Shown: one piece after another, positions 8,981-16,458 of the stretch
Position numbering within the stretch: position 1 is the stretch's first letter
Layout: the number at the start of each line of letters is the position of its first letter
DNA from: Muricoccus roseus
Lineage (GTDB): Bacteria; Pseudomonadota; Alphaproteobacteria; Acetobacterales; Acetobacteraceae
DNA: 64,000 bases
Direction: 5' to 3'
Assembly (NCBI RefSeq): GCF_900141905.1
Contig: NZ_FQZF01000008.1
Coordinates: forward strand, 124,001-188,000
The notes under the pieces: generated by a model
Seen by the model: only the letters and a program-made list of their open reading frames with translations
The model's database searches: none
What the model was told of the DNA's origin: nothing
Translations under genes and position numbers: made by a program

Positions 8981-9946
8981 ATGACCGCACCGCATTTCGT
9001 GGCCGCCAGCCCGCAGACGACGCGCATCGGCGTGTTCGACGCCAGCTTCCCGCCCGTGGCGAGCATCGAGTCGGGCGAGCGCGTGACCCTGCAATGCGTC
9101 TCCGGCCTGGGCGACGCGGTGCCGGGCGAGGAGAGCGGAATGACGGTGCCGCAGGCGCTGCGCGACATAGCCGCCGCCAATACGGCGGGCGCGTCGGGCC
9201 ATATCATCACCGGCCCGGTGGAGGTGCGCGGCGCCGAGCCGGGCGACGCGCTGCGCGTGGAGATCGAGCGGATCGAGCTCGGCGCAGATTGGGGCTTCTG
9301 CGGCTTCCGCCCGCTGATGGGCACGCTGCCGGAGGACTTCCCCTTCCGCCGCATGCTGCACATCCCCGTGGATCGGGCGGCGAAGACCTGCGTGCTGCCG
9401 ATGGGCGGCGGCATCCGGCTGGATCTCGCGCCCTTCTTCGGCGTGATGGGCGTGGCGCCGCCGGAGGAATGGGGCCGCATCTCCACCAAGGAGCCGCGCG
9501 CCCATGGCGGCAACCTCGACAACAAGGAGCTGGTGGAGGGCACCACGCTCTGGCTGCCCGTGCATGTGGCGGGCGCGCGCTTCTCGGCCGGGGACGGGCA
9601 TGGCGTGCAGGGCGACGGCGAGGTCTGCATCAACGCGCTGGAAACCTGCCTCACCGGCACCTTCGGCCTGCATGTGGAAAAGGGCGGCGGCAGGCACGAC
9701 CCGGTCCTCCGCTTTCCGCGCGCCGAAACGCCCACGCATTTCATCACCATGGGCATGAACGAGGACCTGGACCTCGCCATGAAGCAGGCGTTGCGCGAGA
9801 TGATCGCCTTCATCGCCTCCCGCACGAATCTCTCGCCCGCCGACGCCTATCAGTTCTGCTCCCTCGCGGTGGACTTCCGCGTCACGCAGACGGTGAACGG
9901 GGAGAAGGGCGTGCACGGGATGTTGAGAAAGGGACTTCTCTTCTGA
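8981..9946 (+). CDS. Acetamidase/formamidase family protein
   Basis: 321 residues of the FmdA/AmdA family, which hydrolyses short amides (formamide, acetamide) to the acid and ammonia. Seen: the N-terminal SGERVTLQCVSG strand, HIITGPVEVRGAEPGDALRVEI, the metal-site region WGRISTKEPRAHGGNLDNKEL, and SAGDGHGVQGDGEVC, a family hallmark. ATG 8981 was chosen over the longer frame from 8909 because GGAG lies 8 nt upstream and the family begins near this point. It is divergent from the Bug-receptor/RraA pair across 136 bp; the shared region suggests common regulation, and the receptor may import the amide. That link is inference. Confidence 0.9.
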   Translation: MTAPHFVAASPQTTRIGVFDASFPPVASIESGERVTLQCVSGLGDAVPGEESGMTVPQALRDIAAANTAGASGHIITGPVEVRGAEPGDALRVEIERIELGADWGFCGFRPLMGTLPEDFPFRRMLHIPVDRAAKTCVLPMGGGIRLDLAPFFGVMGVAPPEEWGRISTKEPRAHGGNLDNKELVEGTTLWLPVHVAGARFSAGDGHGVQGDGEVCINALETCLTGTFGLHVEKGGGRHDPVLRFPRAETPTHFITMGMNEDLDLAMKQALREMIAFIASRTNLSPADAYQFCSLAVDFRVTQTVNGEKGVHGMLRKGLLF

Positions 9947-9993
9947 CGCCGTGTGAAGTCGGGGCATCAAGCGGCTGATCCGACGCGTAGCGC

Positions 9994-10012
9994 GAATCCT
10001 GTCCACAGACTC
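9994..10012. promoter_or_regulatory. Paired GANTC (CcrM) sites upstream of gcrA
   Basis: GAATC at 9994-9998 and GACTC at 10008-10012 lie 100-118 bp upstream of the gcrA start in the 165-bp leader. GANTC is the target of the alphaproteobacterial methylase CcrM, and GcrA acts with sigma-70 at promoters carrying methylated GANTC. Three TCCACA-like blocks close by (about 10001-10006, 10025-10030, and TTGTGG on the other strand near 10050) are weak DnaA-box-like matches with two or more mismatches. Confidence 0.55.
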
Positions 10013-10111
10013 GCCCACATATCCGTCCACAAGTTTTCGTGCGCCGCATCTTGTGGGGGAGCAACCGTCTGACCTACCGTATCTTGTATCGACGTTGACG
10101 GGGGTGGCGCG

Positions 10112-10618
10112 ATGGACTGGTCAGCGGAAGCGATCGAACAGTTGAGGGCGCTCTGGGCGGAGGGACACTCCACCGCCGAGATCGGCCGGCGCATGGGCAT
10201 CTCGAAGAACGCCGTGGTGGGCAAGGCGCATCGCCTGCACCTGCCCGCGCGCCCGAGCCCCATCCAGCGCGAACAGGCCGCCGCGGCGGCAGCCGCCGCA
10301 CCGCGTCCCGCCGCAGCCGCGGCCGTCGCCGCTCCGGCGGTGACCACGCCCATGGTGCGCCCCGCGGCGCCGCCCGTCGTGGCACCCGCGCCGCGCGCGG
10401 CGGCTCCCGCCCCGGCGATGCGCGCCGCGCCGCCGCCGGCGGTGGTGCGCCCGTTCCAGCGCAGCTCCGCGCGCAGCTGCTGCTGGCCGATCGGCGAGCC
10501 CGGCACGCCGGAATTCCGCTTCTGCTCGGCCGAGGCCTTCGCCGGGAAGCCCTACTGCCTCGAGCACGCCTCGATCGCCTATGTGAAGGCGCGCGACCGG
10601 CGCGAGGACGCGGCCTGA
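10112..10618 (+). CDS. gcrA: GcrA family cell cycle regulator
   Basis: 168 residues. The N-terminal helix-turn-helix (MDWSAEAIEQLRALW, then GHSTAEIGRRMGISKNAVVG) is nearly diagnostic for GcrA. An Ala/Pro-rich linker spans about residues 50-110, followed by a conserved C-terminal Cys/His region (SCCWPIGEPG, FCSAEAFAGKPYCLEHASIAY). In Caulobacter GcrA binds sigma-70 region 2 and activates promoters bearing CcrM-methylated GANTC, controlling the cell cycle. Two such sites lie in its own leader, so methylation-linked autoregulation is likely. It is monocistronic, closed by a strong hairpin terminator. Confidence 0.95.
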   Translation: MDWSAEAIEQLRALWAEGHSTAEIGRRMGISKNAVVGKAHRLHLPARPSPIQREQAAAAAAAAPRPAAAAAVAAPAVTTPMVRPAAPPVVAPAPRAAAPAPAMRAAPPPAVVRPFQRSSARSCCWPIGEPGTPEFRFCSAEAFAGKPYCLEHASIAYVKARDRREDAA

Positions 10619-10661
10619 TCCAGCCGGGCCCCAAGGGCTTCGGCAAGGGATCTGGCCAAAT

Positions 10662-10706
10662 GGCCGGAGCGTGACGCCCAGGGGGAGCGTCGCGCTCCGG
10701 CCTTTT
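10662..10706 (+). terminator. Rho-independent terminator of gcrA
   Basis: A 15-bp stem, 10662-10676 against 10688-10702, with one G.T wobble and an 11-nt loop, is followed directly by TTTT. It lies 44 bp after the gcrA stop. This is one of the clearest intrinsic terminators in the window. Confidence 0.85.
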
Positions 10707-10760
10707 CCTATTCGCCCAGTTCCTATTCGCCCAGTTCCTATTCGCCCAGTTCCTATTCGC
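10705..10760. repeat. 15-bp tandem repeat at the 3' end of the TetA-like gene
   Basis: TTCCTATTCGCCCAG occurs three times in perfect tandem (10705-10719, 10720-10734, 10735-10749), followed by a partial fourth unit. Read on the minus strand, the unit is the last codons plus the TAG stop of the TetA-like transporter, so every copy carries an in-frame TAG and the extra copies lie just beyond the functional stop at 10753-10755. Confidence 0.95.
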
Positions 10761-11991
10761 CGGGCGGCAGCACCGACGGGCGGCCAAGCGGTGCCGCGCC
10801 CAGGACGGCGCCCGCCGCCAGCACCACCGCGGCGATGAGGAAGGCGGTGCCGATGAAGGGGATCACCGCCCCCTCCCCGACCGAGAGCGCATAGACCGCG
10901 CCGAAGAAGACCGGCGAGGCGACGCCGGCGATGCTGGACACGCTCATTGTCGCGCCCTGAAGCTGCCCCTGCTCGCGCTCCGACACGCGGCGCGTCATCA
11001 GCGCCTGCAGCGTCGGCATCGCCAGGCCCCAGAGCGCGTTGGGGAACATCGCCGCGACGAAGAACCAGCCTGTGGGAGCAAGGCCCATCGCCGCAATGCC
11101 CGCCGCGCCGCCGAGCAGGCCGATGACCATGGTGCGCCGGTCGCCCAGGCGCCGGGTCACGCGGCTGACGAGCCATCCCTGCACCCCGGCATCCAGCGCG
11201 CCCACGAAGGAGAGCTGCACACCCACCTCCCAGGCCGACCATCCGTAGCGCTGCCCGGCATAGAGCACGAAGACGGCCGAGAAGACGTGGTGCGCGAAGT
11301 GCAGCAGGAAGTTCACGCCCGCCAGCGTCGCCAGCTCCCGGTCCCGCCCCAGCAGGCGGAAGGCCCCGAAAGGATTGGCGCGCTTCCAGGAGAAGGCCAT
11401 GCGCCGGTCCTTCGGCAGGGATTCCGGCAGCACCAGCCAGCCATAGAGGAAGGCGAGCACGCTCAGCGCGCCGGCGAGCCAGAAGGGCGCGCGGGGCGAG
11501 ATCTCGCCCATCAGCCCGCCCAGCAGCGGCCCCGCGACGAAGCCGCCGGAAAAGGCGGCGCCGATCAGCCCATAGGCCTTGGCGCGATGCTCCGGTGCGG
11601 TGATGTCGGCCATATACGCGTAGACCGTGGTGAAGCTGGCCGAGGTGATGCCGGCGAGGATACGCCCGAGGGCGAGCCACCACAGGTTCGGCGCCACCGC
11701 CATCAGCGCATAGTCGGCCCCGAGCCCGATGGCCGAGAGCAGCAGGACGGGGCGCCGCCCGAACCGGTCGGAGAGCGAGCCGATGATGGGCGAGGCGATG
11801 AACTGCATCCCCGCCCAGAGCGCGACGAAAATGCCGTTGATCACGCCCGCGCGGGCGTTGGAGCCGGCGAACTCCTCGATGAGCTTCGGCAGGACGGGGA
11901 TGACGATCCCCATCGCGATGATGTCGAGCACCGCGGAGACGAGAATGAAGGCGATCGCGGCCTTATGGCCGGCGAAGGGAGAGGACGGCAT
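10753..11991 (-). CDS. TetA-like (TCR/Tet family) MFS transporter
   Basis: 412 residues, about 12 membrane segments, the usual TetA length. Seen: FILVSAVLDIIAMGIVIPVLPKL in TM1, motif A as GSLSDRFGRRPVLL after TM2, and AGITSASFTTVYAYMADIT around TM4, all typical of the TetA/multidrug branch. It is predicted to export tetracycline-like compounds or other small molecules; actual tetracycline resistance cannot be inferred. ATG 11991 (MPSSPFAGHK) was preferred over a GTG-type frame extension to 12045 because AGGA lies upstream and the family starts here. Its 3' end carries a tandem duplication that includes the stop codon. Confidence 0.88.
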   Translation of the reverse strand: MPSSPFAGHKAAIAFILVSAVLDIIAMGIVIPVLPKLIEEFAGSNARAGVINGIFVALWAGMQFIASPIIGSLSDRFGRRPVLLLSAIGLGADYALMAVAPNLWWLALGRILAGITSASFTTVYAYMADITAPEHRAKAYGLIGAAFSGGFVAGPLLGGLMGEISPRAPFWLAGALSVLAFLYGWLVLPESLPKDRRMAFSWKRANPFGAFRLLGRDRELATLAGVNFLLHFAHHVFSAVFVLYAGQRYGWSAWEVGVQLSFVGALDAGVQGWLVSRVTRRLGDRRTMVIGLLGGAAGIAAMGLAPTGWFFVAAMFPNALWGLAMPTLQALMTRRVSEREQGQLQGATMSVSSIAGVASPVFFGAVYALSVGEGAVIPFIGTAFLIAAVVLAAGAVLGAAPLGRPSVLPPGE

Positions 11992-12226
11992 GTCGTGATG
12001 ATCCTGCGGCCTTGTGACAGGCCGGCATGCGGGAGAGTGACGCACGGGTGGCGGGTGCGGGGACCGGCCTCACCCGAAGCGGGCCGGTCAGAGGAAGACC
12101 GCGGTCTCCGACATGGATATCTCCGTCTTGCAGGGCGAAGGGCGCCGTGCAGGGCGCGCGTGATAGTCGGGGCGGAGGCGGGGAGTCAACGAGATCCGGA
12201 TTTCGTGTTTCCGCCGTCGGAAACGC

Positions 12227-12736
12227 TCAGCCCGCCGGATCCTCGGCGATGCGGCGCGCCAGGAACATCGTGCCGGCGATGGGCGTCGCGTAATAGGGCG
12301 CGATCGGCGTGAAGCCCATGCTCCGGTACAGCGCGATCGCGCCGGTCATGGAGGGCAGGCTGTCCAGCCGCATCTCGGCATGGCCCAGGCGCGCGGCTTC
12401 CGCCAGGATGGCCTCCACCAGCGCCCGCCCCAGGCCGAGGCCGCGCGCGGTGGGCGCGACATAGAGGCGCTTCATCTCGCAGGCCCCCTCCCCGCCGATC
12501 TGGCGGAGCGCCACGCAACCCAGCGGATCGCCCGCCTCTCCCCGCGCGAGCAGCAAGGCACCGCCGGGCGGCGCGTAGCGGCCAGGCAGCCCGGCCAGCT
12601 CCGCCTCGAAACCCTGGAAGCCGAGATCGATGCCGAGCGAGGCGGCATAGTCGCGGAAGAGCTGCGCCACGGCCGCCAGATCCGCCGCGCCGCGGGCCGG
12701 CCCGATTTCGAACGAGGCTTCGGGTCCTCTCTGCAT
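12227..12736 (-). CDS. GNAT family N-acetyltransferase
   Basis: 169 residues. The acetyl-CoA pyrophosphate loop RGLGLGRALVEAIL is clear, preceded by the EMKRLYVAPTA strand and followed by ALYRSMGFTPIAPYY. The ATG begins directly after the stop of the second phnE (TGAATG), so it is almost certainly translated with the phosphonate transporter. PhnO, an aminoalkylphosphonate acetyltransferase, is also a GNAT protein, but this one is longer and general GNAT proteins share the same motifs, so a phosphonate substrate is only suggested by position. Confidence 0.85.
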   Translation of the reverse strand: MQRGPEASFEIGPARGAADLAAVAQLFRDYAASLGIDLGFQGFEAELAGLPGRYAPPGGALLLARGEAGDPLGCVALRQIGGEGACEMKRLYVAPTARGLGLGRALVEAILAEAARLGHAEMRLDSLPSMTGAIALYRSMGFTPIAPYYATPIAGTMFLARRIAEDPAG

Positions 12737-13603
12737 TCAGCGCATCTCCCGACCGCCGATCAGGCGCCGCCGCAACTTCCCCCCGATCCAATCGATCAGG
12801 GCAACGGTGATCACCATCAGGATGATGATGAAGGCCACTTCATCCCAGTGGCGCACCTTGATGCGCTCGGCGATCTGCAGCCCGATCCCGCCCGCGCCGA
12901 CCACGCCGAGGATGGAAGCGGAGCGCGTGTTGCTCTCGAAAAAATAGAGGGCCTGGGCCAGCATCACCGGCAGCACCTGCGGCAGGATGCCGAAGCGCAC
13001 GGCCATCAGGCGCGACCCGCCCGCCGCCACCACGCCCTCGGCCTGCCGGCGCTCCGCATTCTCGATGGCCTCCGCATAGAGCTTGGAGAGGGTGGCGAGG
13101 TCGGAGACGAAGAGCGCGAGCACCCCGGCCAGCGGCCCGAGCCCGACGGCGCGCACGAAGGCCAGCGCCCAGATGAGCTGGTCCACCCCGCGCAGCCCGT
13201 CGAAGACGCGGCGCAGCGAGAAGCGTAGCAGGGTGGAGGTGACGATGTTGCGCGCGCCAAGGAAGCCGAGCGGAATGGCGACGACCGCCGCCAGCACCGT
13301 GCCGAGAAAGGCCATGGCCACGCTTTCGGCGATGCCCTTCAGGATGTCCCCCCACAACTCGCCCGGGGAGGGCGGGATCATCAGCCGGATGATGGTGAAC
13401 AGGCCCGACAGCCCGTTCCACAGCCGCTGGGGCGTGATGTCGAAGAGCCAGAGCGCCCAGGCCAGCCAGGCCAGGAACACGGCAGCGCCCGCGAGGCGCC
13501 AGCCACGCTGGCGGGGCGATGGGCCGAAGGCGCGCGGCAGCCGCGCCTTCCACCGGGCGACATCCGCCGCGCCCGCGCGCGGAGCGGCATGCGTCACGCT
13601 CAT
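12737..13603 (-). CDS. phnE: Phosphonate ABC transporter permease PhnE (second copy)
   Basis: 288 residues with about six membrane segments. Seen: an N-terminal TM (AGAAVFLAWLAWALWLF), the permease coupling loop around EAIENAERRQAEGVVAAGG, and the conserved GVVGAGGIGLQI near the C-terminus typical of PhnE. It would pair with the other PhnE as the heterodimeric channel of a phosphonate or phosphite importer. ATG 13603 overlaps the first phnE stop (ATGA); the stop abuts the GNAT start. The longer open frame upstream is a shadow of the first phnE. Confidence 0.9.
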   Translation of the reverse strand: MSVTHAAPRAGAADVARWKARLPRAFGPSPRQRGWRLAGAAVFLAWLAWALWLFDITPQRLWNGLSGLFTIIRLMIPPSPGELWGDILKGIAESVAMAFLGTVLAAVVAIPLGFLGARNIVTSTLLRFSLRRVFDGLRGVDQLIWALAFVRAVGLGPLAGVLALFVSDLATLSKLYAEAIENAERRQAEGVVAAGGSRLMAVRFGILPQVLPVMLAQALYFFESNTRSASILGVVGAGGIGLQIAERIKVRHWDEVAFIIILMVITVALIDWIGGKLRRRLIGGREMR

Positions 13604-14487
13604 GCGCGGCCCTCCCCGCTGACCCGGCGGCGCAGCGCCTCCGAGAGAAGATCGATCATCGCCACCACCAGCACGATCAGCAGGATGATGGCCGAGATCT
13701 CCTCGTAGTAGTTCTGCGAGATGACGAGGTAGAGCTCCTGCCCGATCCCCCCCGCGCCCACGAAGCCGATGACGCTCGCGCCACGCACATTGATCTCGAA
13801 GCGCAGCAGCAGATAGCTGATCATGTTGGGCGCCACCTGCGGCAGCATGGCGAAGCGGCAGGCCTGGGCCCAGCTTCCGCCCGCCGCACGCACCCCATCC
13901 CACGGTCCCATATCGGCGTTCTCGATCGCCTCGGCGAAGAGCTTGCCCAGCGCGCCCGTGGTGTGCAGGGCGATGGCGAGGATGCCGGCCAGCGGCCCCA
14001 CGCCGAAGGCCCAGACGAGGATGAGCGCGTAGACGATCTCCGGCACCGTCCGCATCGCCTCCAGCCCACGCCGGGCAAGGCGGTAGGACCAGGCGCCGGG
14101 CGCGGTGTTGCGCGCCGCGAGGAAGGAGAGCAGCAGCGCCACCAGGCCTCCGCCCAGCGTCGCCAACGCGGCCATGTTCGCCGTCTCGAGCAGCAGCAGC
14201 GCCCATTTGTCCAACCGGTAGAACCAGAAGGCGATGCTGCCCTCCGTCTCCCATCCGCCGAACAGCGTGGCCCAGCGGAGATCGGGCAAGAGGCGCAGGA
14301 AGTAATCCCCCGCGCGCGGCAGGCCGGCGGCCAGGGTGGCGGGGTGGAACTCGCTCATCCAGGCGCTGGCGAGCAGGGCCGCGAGGAAGAGGGCGAGGCC
14401 GAGCAGCAGCCGCGCGCGCCTGGCGCGGCGGGCCTCCTGGAAAGTCGCCTCGCCGCGCGCCGCGGCGGGGGACAGGGCGAGGCTCAG
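13600..14487 (-). CDS. phnE: Phosphonate ABC transporter permease PhnE (first copy), probable CTG start
   Basis: Permease with EAIENADMGPWDGVRAAGG as coupling loop and GFVGAGGIGQEL near the C-terminus. The first ATG (14358) would cut away a clear first membrane helix (LLLGLALFLAALLASAW). The frame remains open upstream to the phnD stop, where CTG at 14487 overlaps that stop (CTGA) and has GGAGG five bases before it. Starting there gives 295 residues, normal for PhnE. I infer initiation at this CTG. If so, each of the phnD-phnE and phnE-phnE junctions overlaps by 4 nt. Confidence 0.88.
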   Translation of the reverse strand: MSLALSPAAARGEATFQEARRARRARLLLGLALFLAALLASAWMSEFHPATLAAGLPRAGDYFLRLLPDLRWATLFGGWETEGSIAFWFYRLDKWALLLLETANMAALATLGGGLVALLLSFLAARNTAPGAWSYRLARRGLEAMRTVPEIVYALILVWAFGVGPLAGILAIALHTTGALGKLFAEAIENADMGPWDGVRAAGGSWAQACRFAMLPQVAPNMISYLLLRFEINVRGASVIGFVGAGGIGQELYLVISQNYYEEISAIILLIVLVVAMIDLLSEALRRRVSGEGRA

Positions 14488-15458
14488 TTCCGCCTCCGGC
14501 GCTCCGCCGCCTCCTCGCGCCGCATGTCGATCAGCAGCTGGAAGGCATCGTGGCTCACCTCCCGATAGCCCGTGCCGCCGCCGCGCTCGATGGCGCGGTA
14601 GATGTCCGGGTGCGCGCGGGGAAGCGTGAGGTGGAAAAGGCGGATCTCCTCCTTGAAGGCGTCGGGCAGCGCGCGGCGGGCCATCAGAGGGCCATAGATC
14701 ACCGGCTCCGTCTGCCAGACGATCCGGAGGTCGCGCATGGCGACCATCCCCTTCTCCACCATGGTGTGGAGATTGCCGCGGGAATAGCCGGCGGCCGGGT
14801 CGCCCTGGCCGGAGGCCCAGGTGAAGGCGGCGTCGTATTGCCGTTGCAGCACCGCCACCACCGCCTGCTCATGCCCGCCGGCGAAGCCCGTGCGGGAGAA
14901 ATAGCTGTTGGGGTCGATCCCCGCCCGCCGCAGGGCGAAGCGCGGGATGAGGTAGCCCGAGGCGGAGTTCGGATCGGGCCAGGCGAGCGACTTGCCGCGC
15001 ATGGCCTGAAGGTCCGCAATGCCGGAATCCGCCCGCGCCACCATCACGCCGACATAGGAGATGGAGCCATCCTCCTGCTCCGCCACCAGAAGCGGCTCCA
15101 CCCCGCCATTTGTCTCCACCCAGGCGGCGGCATAGACCGCGGGGCTGACGGCGGCGAGGTCGAGCTGCCCCGCGGCGAAGGCCTGCACCACCCCGGCATA
15201 GTCGCTGGCGGGGAAGAGGCGCACGGGCACGCCGAAACTCTCCTCCAACAGCTTGCGGTACCCCTCGTAGCGGCCGAGGCGGTCGGCCTCGTTCTCGCCG
15301 CCGATCAGGCCGATGCGGATCTGCGGCACCTGCGCCGCCCAGGTACGGCGCCCCGGCGCGGGAAAGGCGAGGCCCGGATCGGCGCTGCGGCGCTGCGCCA
15401 GGGCCGGGCCGGCCGCGAAGGCCAGGGGCAGCGCGAGGGCATTCCGGCGGGTCAGCAT
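14484..15458 (-). CDS. phnD: Phosphonate ABC transporter substrate-binding protein PhnD (second copy)
   Basis: About 324 residues with a Sec signal (RRNALALPLAFAAGPALAQ). Seen: IRIGLIGGENEADRL, FPASDYAGVVQAFAAGQLDLA, ADSGIADLQAMRGKSLAW and the ligand-site region YFSRTGFAGGHEQAVVAVLQRQYDAAFTW, all PhnD-type. It shares long stretches with the copy just upstream, so the pair arose by tandem duplication. ATG 15458 is used: GGAGG lies 8 nt upstream, while the TTG six bases earlier overlaps the preceding stop and is too close to the Shine-Dalgarno. Confidence 0.9.
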   Translation of the reverse strand: MLTRRNALALPLAFAAGPALAQRRSADPGLAFPAPGRRTWAAQVPQIRIGLIGGENEADRLGRYEGYRKLLEESFGVPVRLFPASDYAGVVQAFAAGQLDLAAVSPAVYAAAWVETNGGVEPLLVAEQEDGSISYVGVMVARADSGIADLQAMRGKSLAWPDPNSASGYLIPRFALRRAGIDPNSYFSRTGFAGGHEQAVVAVLQRQYDAAFTWASGQGDPAAGYSRGNLHTMVEKGMVAMRDLRIVWQTEPVIYGPLMARRALPDAFKEEIRLFHLTLPRAHPDIYRAIERGGGTGYREVSHDAFQLLIDMRREEAAERRRRN

Positions 15459-15460
15459 GG

Positions 15461-16447
15461 TCAACGCCTCCGGCGGCGCTCGGCCGCCTCCTCTTCGCGC
15501 AGCCGCACCACCAGGGCGTAGTCGGCATGGGTGACGGTGCGGAAGCCGGTGCCCCCGCCCCGCTCGATGCCTTCATAGATCGCGCGATGCGTGTTGGGCA
15601 GCGCCAGGAAGAAGCGGCGCATGTCCTCCTTGAAGCCCTCCGGCAGATCGGCACGGCAGGCGATCGGGCCGGCGGGAATGGGGTCGCTCCTCCAGATCAC
15701 GCGCAGGTCGCGCATGTCGAGCATGCCCTTGTCCACCATCACGCGCAGCGCCCCGCGCGAGAAGCCCGCCGCCGGATCCCCCTGCCCCGAGGCCCAGGTG
15801 CAGCCGGCGTCATATTGCCGGTGCAGCACGGCGACGACGGCCTGCTCATGCCCGCCCGCGAAACCCGTGCGGGAGAAATAGGTGGAGGGCTCGATTCCTG
15901 CCGCCCGCAGCGCCGCGCGGGGGGCGAAATAGCCGGAGGTGGAGGCGGGATCGGCCCAGGCGAGTGACTTGCCGCGCATGCCCTGGAGATCGGCGATGCC
16001 GGAATCCGCGCGCACCACCATCACGGCCACATAGCCGAGTGAGCCGTCATCGCCCTCGGCCGCGACCAGCGCCTCGATGCCGCCTTTCGTGTCGATCCAG
16101 GTGCCGGCGTAATTCGCGGCGCCCATCTGCGCCATTTCGATCCGCCCGGCGGCGAAGGCCTGGCCGACACCCGCGAAGTCGGCGGCGGGATAGAGGCGGA
16201 CGGGGAGCCCGAAGGTCTCCTCCAGCAATCGCCGGTAGGGCTCGTTGCGGGCCAGGCGGTCCGTCTCGTTCTCCCCGCCGGAGATGCCGATGCGGAGCAC
16301 GGGGATGGCATCGGCCCAGCCCCGCCGGCCAGGCTCGGGGAAGGTCACGCCCGGATCGACGCTGCGGCGCGGCTGCGGCTGCGCGAAGGCAGGCAGCGGG
16401 GCCGCGCCGGCGGCCAGGACGGCGATGAGGGTGCGGCGGCTGGGCAT
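15461..16447 (-). CDS. phnD: Phosphonate ABC transporter substrate-binding protein PhnD (first copy)
   Basis: 328 residues with an N-terminal secretion signal (RRTLIAVLAAGAAPLPAFAQ). It has LRIGISGGENETDRL, YPAADFAGVGQAFAAGRIEMA, a Lys/Trp-containing GMRGKSLAWADPAS and the TGFAGGHEQAVVAVLHRQYDA segment shared with the second copy. The two differ in the predicted ligand region (for example QMGAANYAGTW against AVSPAVYAAAW), so they may bind different phosphonates or phosphite. Located between phnC and the second phnD on the minus strand. Confidence 0.9.
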   Translation of the reverse strand: MPSRRTLIAVLAAGAAPLPAFAQPQPRRSVDPGVTFPEPGRRGWADAIPVLRIGISGGENETDRLARNEPYRRLLEETFGLPVRLYPAADFAGVGQAFAAGRIEMAQMGAANYAGTWIDTKGGIEALVAAEGDDGSLGYVAVMVVRADSGIADLQGMRGKSLAWADPASTSGYFAPRAALRAAGIEPSTYFSRTGFAGGHEQAVVAVLHRQYDAGCTWASGQGDPAAGFSRGALRVMVDKGMLDMRDLRVIWRSDPIPAGPIACRADLPEGFKEDMRRFFLALPNTHRAIYEGIERGGGTGFRTVTHADYALVVRLREEEAAERRRRR

Positions 16448-16458
16448 GGGCGTTCCCC

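Noticed and set aside
10001-10055. Origin of replication near gcrA
   Set aside because: TCCACA-like words are few and mismatched to TTATCCACA, there is no AT-rich unwinding region and no dnaA/hemE/parAB neighbourhood.
10705-10760. CRISPR-like short repeats
   Set aside because: Units are adjacent without spacers and only 15 bp long, so this is a simple tandem repeat.
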